From Nocardiopsis gilva YIM 90087 (lineage in GTDB: Bacteria > Actinomycetota > Actinomycetes > Streptosporangiales > Streptosporangiaceae): a stretch of DNA of 64,000 nucleotides. The stretch covers positions 1,178,001-1,242,000 of the forward strand of contig NZ_CP022753.1 in NCBI RefSeq assembly GCF_002263495.1, in the 5' to 3' direction. The translations under genes were made by a program, and so were the position numbers. Shown here in pieces: positions 60,041-64,000 of this stretch; the stretch's first letter is position 1; every line of letters starts with the position of its first letter. A model generated the notes under the pieces. The model saw only the letters and a program-made list of their open reading frames with translations, was not told the origin of the DNA and searched no databases.

Positions 60041-61134
60041 CGACGACCCACACCGCCTCGCCGACGCCCCCGCCACCCCCCGAAGCTCCCTCCTCGTCTT
60101 CGAACCAGTTCCGACTGGTTCGCCTCGGGGACATGGCGTTCGTCTGGCGTCCGCGCATCGCCGCCACGTACGGGGCGCTGCTCGCCGTGATCACCACCGT
60201 CTTCGCCATCTCCCTCTCGGTCGGCGAATACGAGATCCCGCTGTCCCACGTGCTGCCCGCGATTCTCGGCAGCGGCGAACGGCTCGACGCCTACTTCGTC
60301 CAGGGCGTGCGGCTGCCTCGGGCTCTGACAGCGGTCTGCGCCGGGGGCGCCCTCGGAATCGCCGGGGCCGTGTTCCAGAGCCTGTCGCGCAACCCCCTGG
60401 GCAGCCCCGACATCATCGGTTTCACCGGGGGCGCGGCGACCGGCGCCGTCGGCGCGATCCTCGTCCTCGGCGGCGGCATGCTGCAGGTCTCCCTGGGTGC
60501 GATGCTCGGCGGGATCGCGACGGCCGCCCTCGTCTACCTCCTCGCTCTGAAGAAGGGGGTGCAGGGGTACCGGCTGATCCTGGTCGGCATCGGCGCGAAC
60601 GCGATGCTGCTGGCCATCCGCGACTACCTCATCACCCGCGCCGAGCTCACCGACGCGATGACCGCGCAGGTGTGGATGATCGGCAGCCTCAACGGGCGCG
60701 CGTGGGGCGAGGCCGCCGCCGTCGGCATCGCCGTCGCCGTGCTGGCCCCCGTCATCCTCGCCGTCGGCCCCCGACTGCGACTGATGGAGATGGGAGACCA
60801 GACCGCCTACGCGCTCGGCGTTCCGGTGCAGGCTACCCAGGTCATCGCGCTCCTCGCGGCGAGCGCCCTCACCGGGGCGGCCATCGCCGTCTGCGGCCCG
60901 ATCGGGTTCATCGCCCTGGCCGCGCCACAGCTGGCCCGCCGGCTGGCCCGCGCGAACGGCACCACGCTCGTCGGTGGTGCCCTCATGGGCGCGGCGCTGC
61001 TCCTCACCGCCGACCTGGTGGCGCAACGGGCACTGGCCCCCTCCCAGCTGCCCGTCGGAGCGGTGACCGCCGTGATCGGCGGCGGCTACCTCGTCTGGTT
61101 GCTCTACCGTGAGTGGCGGACCGGACGTGCCTGA
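60037..61134 (+). CDS. FecCD-type iron-siderophore ABC permease 2
   Basis: A 365-residue second permease. The N-terminus is Pro/Ser/Thr-rich (about 35 residues), then FVWRPRIAATYGALLAVITTVFAISLSVG begins the membrane part. Family landmarks are VRLPRALTAVCAGGALGIAGAVFQSLSRNPLGSPDIIGFTGGA and GPIGFIALAAPQLARRLARANGTTLVGGALMGA. It pairs with the permease upstream, to which it is joined by an ATGA overlap. The ATPase gene follows 46 bp later. Confidence 0.9.
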   Translation: MTTTHTASPTPPPPPEAPSSSSNQFRLVRLGDMAFVWRPRIAATYGALLAVITTVFAISLSVGEYEIPLSHVLPAILGSGERLDAYFVQGVRLPRALTAVCAGGALGIAGAVFQSLSRNPLGSPDIIGFTGGAATGAVGAILVLGGGMLQVSLGAMLGGIATAALVYLLALKKGVQGYRLILVGIGANAMLLAIRDYLITRAELTDAMTAQVWMIGSLNGRAWGEAAAVGIAVAVLAPVILAVGPRLRLMEMGDQTAYALGVPVQATQVIALLAASALTGAAIAVCGPIGFIALAAPQLARRLARANGTTLVGGALMGAALLLTADLVAQRALAPSQLPVGAVTAVIGGGYLVWLLYREWRTGRA

Positions 61135-61180
61135 CATCCGCGACATCCCCGACCCGAAACGACCTCACCAAGGAGAGACG

Positions 61181-62083
61181 ATGTCCCAACCGTCCCGGTT
61201 GTGGGGAGAGAACCTGACGCTCGCCTATGACCAGAGCGTCATCTCCCGGGATCTGGGGATCACCATCCCGGACTCCTCCTTCACCGTGATCGTCGGGCCC
61301 AACGCCTGCGGCAAGTCGACGCTGCTGCGCGCGCTGTCGCGGATGCTGAAACCGGCGTCAGGCGCCGTCCACCTCGACGGTCAGCTGATCAGCTCCTACC
61401 CCTCCAAGGAAGTCGCGCGCCGCCTCGGCCTGCTGCCGCAGTCGTCGATCGCGCCGGACGGCATCACCGTCGCCGACCTGGTGGCGCGCGGGCGCTACCC
61501 GCACCAGAAGTTCCTCAAGCAGTGGTCGCGTGCCGACGAGCGGATCATCGGCGAGGCGATGGAGTCGACGGGCGTCGCCGATCTGGCCGACCGCATGGTC
61601 GACGAGCTGTCCGGCGGCCAGCGCCAGCGCGTCTGGCTGGCCATGGTGCTGGCCCAGCAGACACCGCTCCTGCTGCTCGACGAGCCCACCACCTACCTGG
61701 ACATCGCGCACCAGATGGACGTGCTCGACCTGTGCGCGGGGCTGCACCACGAGCGCGACTACACGCTGGTCGCGGTGTTGCACGACCTCAACCACGCCTG
61801 CCGGTACGCCACCCACCTCATCGCCATGAAGGACGGCCGGGTGGTAGCCGAAGGCGACCCCGCCGAGATCATCACGGCCGACCTGGTCGAAGAGGTGTTC
61901 GGGCTGCCGGTCCGCGTCATTCCGGACCCCGAGACACACACCCCGCTCGTGGTTCCCGCCGATCGGCGGGGCACGATCGCCCATCGGACCGTCCGCCGTC
62001 AGGACTCCGACGCCCTGGACGCGTCGGACGACAGCGACGCCGATGCCGAGGTCGCCGGGGTGGGCGAGTCCGGCGCTGCCTGA
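61181..62083 (+). CDS. Iron-siderophore ABC transporter ATP-binding protein
   Basis: A 300-residue FepC-type ATPase: Walker A GPNACGKST, LPQSSIAPDGITVADLVARGRYPH (Q-loop region), signature LSGGQRQRVWLAMVLAQ, Walker B LLLLDEPTTYLD and switch His VLHDLNHACRYATH. The C-terminus carries a Ser/Asp-rich tail of about 30 residues. It energises the two permeases. ATG 61181 has AAGGAG 5 nt upstream. No binding-protein gene is in this operon, so a substrate-binding protein must be encoded elsewhere. Confidence 0.92.
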   Translation: MSQPSRLWGENLTLAYDQSVISRDLGITIPDSSFTVIVGPNACGKSTLLRALSRMLKPASGAVHLDGQLISSYPSKEVARRLGLLPQSSIAPDGITVADLVARGRYPHQKFLKQWSRADERIIGEAMESTGVADLADRMVDELSGGQRQRVWLAMVLAQQTPLLLLDEPTTYLDIAHQMDVLDLCAGLHHERDYTLVAVLHDLNHACRYATHLIAMKDGRVVAEGDPAEIITADLVEEVFGLPVRVIPDPETHTPLVVPADRRGTIAHRTVRRQDSDALDASDDSDADAEVAGVGESGAA

Positions 62084-62146
62084 CCAGGCGCCGGGCCGGC
62101 CACCCACACCACGCGTCCGTGGCGCCTCCGCCCGCGCCGTGGCCGC

Positions 62147-63682
62147 CTAGCCGCCGCCCAGCAGCTGCTTCGGGTCGGGCCCGGTCTCCCACGTGCGCTC
62201 GGCTTGGTCGATGAGCGCGCGCCCGGCCGTGACCTCGGATCCGACCAGGGCGCCGAGGGTCACCAGAGTGGCGTCGCGGCCGGTCGCACGTGCGGGCGCC
62301 AGACTCTGCGCGTTCTCGTTCAAGTAGGTCTTCAGCGCAACACCGTCCTGGTGGTCACCCAGGATCTCCTGCAGCTCGGTCGCCCACGCGCGGATGCGGT
62401 GCGCCGGTTTGCCCAGCACAGGTTGGGCGAGGGTGGCCGCGTAGCGGGCGCGCTTGGCGGCCTTGCGGACGTCGTGCCAGGCCGTGACGCGCGTCTCGGC
62501 GTCGGAGGCGGCGATGGCGCGCTCATGGGCCGCGTTCATGCGGCGGCAGGCCCGCTTGACGTCGGACCGCAGGATGGCGGGTGCCTCCCGCAGCGCTTTC
62601 TCGGTCAGCGGCGGGTCGCCGCGCAGCCGGTCGAGGTCGTCGAGCAGGGAGAAGTAGCGCGTGCGCGACAGCTCGCGGACGATGCGCGAGTGCGCGCCGC
62701 GCCGCTGGTCGTCGAGCACACTCAGCCAGGCGTCGGTGACCTCCTGCCCAGCGGCCCGCTCCGGCAGCTCCGCGAGCCGAGCCGCGCACCGCGCGCGCAG
62801 CACCTCCAGGTCGCGTGCGGTGCCGAGTACTCCGGCCAGCCACCGCAGCTCATCGGCGATCGGCCGGGTGGCCTCCCGATCGATGATCGACGGGAACACC
62901 TGCAGCACCGTGCGGATACGGCGGGTGGACACCCGCATCTGGTGGATGGCGTCCTCCTCGTCCAGGCGGACCCGCGGGTCGTAGTCGAGCAGCCGCTGCA
63001 CCTGATCCCACAGGTAGCGGAGCACGACGTCGCCCGCGCTGCCGCCGTCGGGGCGGGGAATGGGCGGCGGGACGCGGTCGCCCAACACGAACAGCAGTTT
63101 GGACCCGCTCTCCGAGGGCGTCGCCCCGGCGTCCACGAGCTGCTTGCCGATGCGCCGCTGCAGCTTCCTGGTGCCGGAGGAGGCCAGTTCGATCTCGACC
63201 TCCCGCCACGCGCAGGAGCGCGTCGTCGCCTCATCCTCAGCCCCCACGAGGACTTCTCCGCTGACCGCGTCGTCGGCGAGCAAGGCGAGCGGCTCGTCGG
63301 GCGAGCCGATCAGCGCGTACTCGGTCCTGTCGGTGCTGATCCGAGCGGTCGGCACCAGCGGGGCGCCCCGGGCGGCCGAGTCCACGAGGCGGGCCAGCCG
63401 CGCCGGAACCCGCCGACTGTGTTTTCCCAACGGGGCGTGAAACTCCCTCTTCGCGTCCGGCCCCCAGGGGATCTTGAGGTGCCAACCGGCGTCCGGGCCT
63501 CCAGTGCGGCGGCGCAGTGTGATGCGGCGTGCGGCCAGGCGCATCTCCTCGGTGTCGAAGTAGGTGGCGACCAGTTGGTGCTTGGCCGAATCGATGCCGC
63601 CGGGTGCCAGATCGGTGAGGTCTGGCAGCTCGAAGTCCGGGCTGACCTCGTACTTCGTCTCGATTTCGATGTGTTCCTGCAC
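62147..63682 (-). CDS. CYTH-CHAD domain protein
   Basis: A 511-residue protein. Residues 1-205 form a CYTH (triphosphate tunnel) domain starting EHIEIETKYEV with the ExExK motif and later KLLFVLGD; such domains hydrolyse or bind triphosphates and inorganic polyphosphate with a divalent metal. Residues 225-500 form a CHAD domain of basic helices (EEDAIHQMRVSTRRIRTVLQVFPSI and WHDVRKAAKRARYAATL), which binds polyphosphate. The gene may therefore work with PPK1 at 19 kb. The GTG at 63682 has GGAGG 10 nt upstream; an open frame to 63814 has no ribosome site. Confidence 0.88.
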   Translation of the reverse strand: MQEHIEIETKYEVSPDFELPDLTDLAPGGIDSAKHQLVATYFDTEEMRLAARRITLRRRTGGPDAGWHLKIPWGPDAKREFHAPLGKHSRRVPARLARLVDSAARGAPLVPTARISTDRTEYALIGSPDEPLALLADDAVSGEVLVGAEDEATTRSCAWREVEIELASSGTRKLQRRIGKQLVDAGATPSESGSKLLFVLGDRVPPPIPRPDGGSAGDVVLRYLWDQVQRLLDYDPRVRLDEEDAIHQMRVSTRRIRTVLQVFPSIIDREATRPIADELRWLAGVLGTARDLEVLRARCAARLAELPERAAGQEVTDAWLSVLDDQRRGAHSRIVRELSRTRYFSLLDDLDRLRGDPPLTEKALREAPAILRSDVKRACRRMNAAHERAIAASDAETRVTAWHDVRKAAKRARYAATLAQPVLGKPAHRIRAWATELQEILGDHQDGVALKTYLNENAQSLAPARATGRDATLVTLGALVGSEVTAGRALIDQAERTWETGPDPKQLLGGG

Positions 63683-63829
63683 CGAGTGTCCACCTCCGGC
63701 GCCCGCGTGCCCGAGGGGTGCGGTAGGGCCTGCGAGGCGCAAGGGACGAGATATGGATGTTGTATACGTCCGAATTACCCACCTCCCACGCGTCTCAGTC
63801 AGGACCGCGGACATGGTTAGGTGCGACCG

Positions 63830-64000
63830 TCAGCCGGTGCGGAGGAGGTCCACGCGTTCCTGCATCTCCGGCCAGTCGAGCGAGCAGCTGGCGACGTCCT
63901 CGGTGCCGCGTACCTGGATGTCGGCTCTGGTCCGGATGCCGCACGTCCAGCCGCCGATCTCGGCCAGATAGCCGGTGCCTTCCTTCTTCTCGTCGGGCAT
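63830..64000 (-). CDS. Small protein of unknown function (possibly truncated)
   Basis: A 56-residue frame from an ATG in the last three bases of the window: it starts PDEKKEGTGYLAEIGGWTCGIRT, then ADIQVRGTEDVASCSLDWPEMQERVDLLRTG. Two Cys residues and a mixed beta/helix pattern are seen. No family is recognised. Because the ATG is the final codon at the edge, the true start and upstream signals cannot be judged. It is in the same direction as the CYTH-CHAD gene, which begins 147 bp further on. Confidence 0.5.
   Translation of the reverse strand: MPDEKKEGTGYLAEIGGWTCGIRTRADIQVRGTEDVASCSLDWPEMQERVDLLRTG

Overview
High-GC actinobacterial chromosome. A WhiB protein, a GPP34-family protein, a ppk1-mutT1 pair, many GTG starts and GC-rich intrinsic terminators all point there. 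The osmolyte genes (ectoine, hydroxyectoine, an Ehu importer and a fused glycine-betaine methyltransferase) suggest a salt-tolerant member of Streptosporangiales, probably Nocardiopsaceae (inference; no rRNA or housekeeping marker is present to prove it).

Layout. 1-2.9 kb: a truncated MEDS-domain gene, a GT4 glycosyltransferase and a PP2C phosphatase. 3.3-15 kb: osmoprotection. ectA stands alone with its own promoter and terminator and is separated by 4.6 kb (a secreted protein, an IS5-like element inserted in the stop codon of a copC-like gene, a membrane gene and a whiB gene) from ectB-ectC-ectD, followed by ehuBCDA for (hydroxy)ectoine uptake. 15-25 kb: a flavodoxin-like gene, two CPBP-protease genes (the first frameshifted twice), a zinc-ribbon protein, GPP34, ppk1-mutT1, an SRPBCC protein, a lipoprotein and a secreted S1 protease. 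25-29 kb: molybdate transport operon with a HTH-TOBE gene. 29-38 kb: a two-component system, DUF4097, M50 peptidase, STAS, a TauD-like dioxygenase, and a large membrane protein with an extracytoplasmic domain. 37.5-45.5 kb: phenylacetate catabolism (paaR-paaK divergent from paaN and paaABCDE), with two 22-bp operators that fit the known PaaR motif. 45.6-55.7 kb: small orphan genes, a secreted tripeptidyl-aminopeptidase-like hydrolase, a MocR regulator, the fused GSMT/SDMT gene, a MarR-GNAT fusion and a CitE-like lyase. 55.8-64 kb: a molybdenum oxidoreductase of the DMSO/biotin-sulfoxide reductase type, a relict type I-E-like CRISPR locus interrupted by a small ORF, an iron-boxed siderophore permease/ATPase operon lacking a binding protein, and a CYTH-CHAD protein.

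How it fits together. EctB makes diaminobutyrate, EctA acetylates it, EctC cyclises it to ectoine, EctD hydroxylates it, and Ehu recaptures it; the fused methyltransferase adds de novo betaine synthesis. ModABC supplies molybdate that the oxidoreductase at 55.8 kb would use. PaaK activates phenylacetate and PaaABCDE epoxidises it.

Most unusual: (i) a four-member family of intergenic palindromes with invariant outer arms and unrelated but self-complementary inner arms, one being a perfect 74-bp palindrome; (ii) GC hairpins at every boundary of ectB-C-D-ehuB; (iii) the detached ectA; (iv) the split relict CRISPR. Nothing in the window is a clear new multi-gene defence system. The palindrome family is the best candidate for something undescribed.
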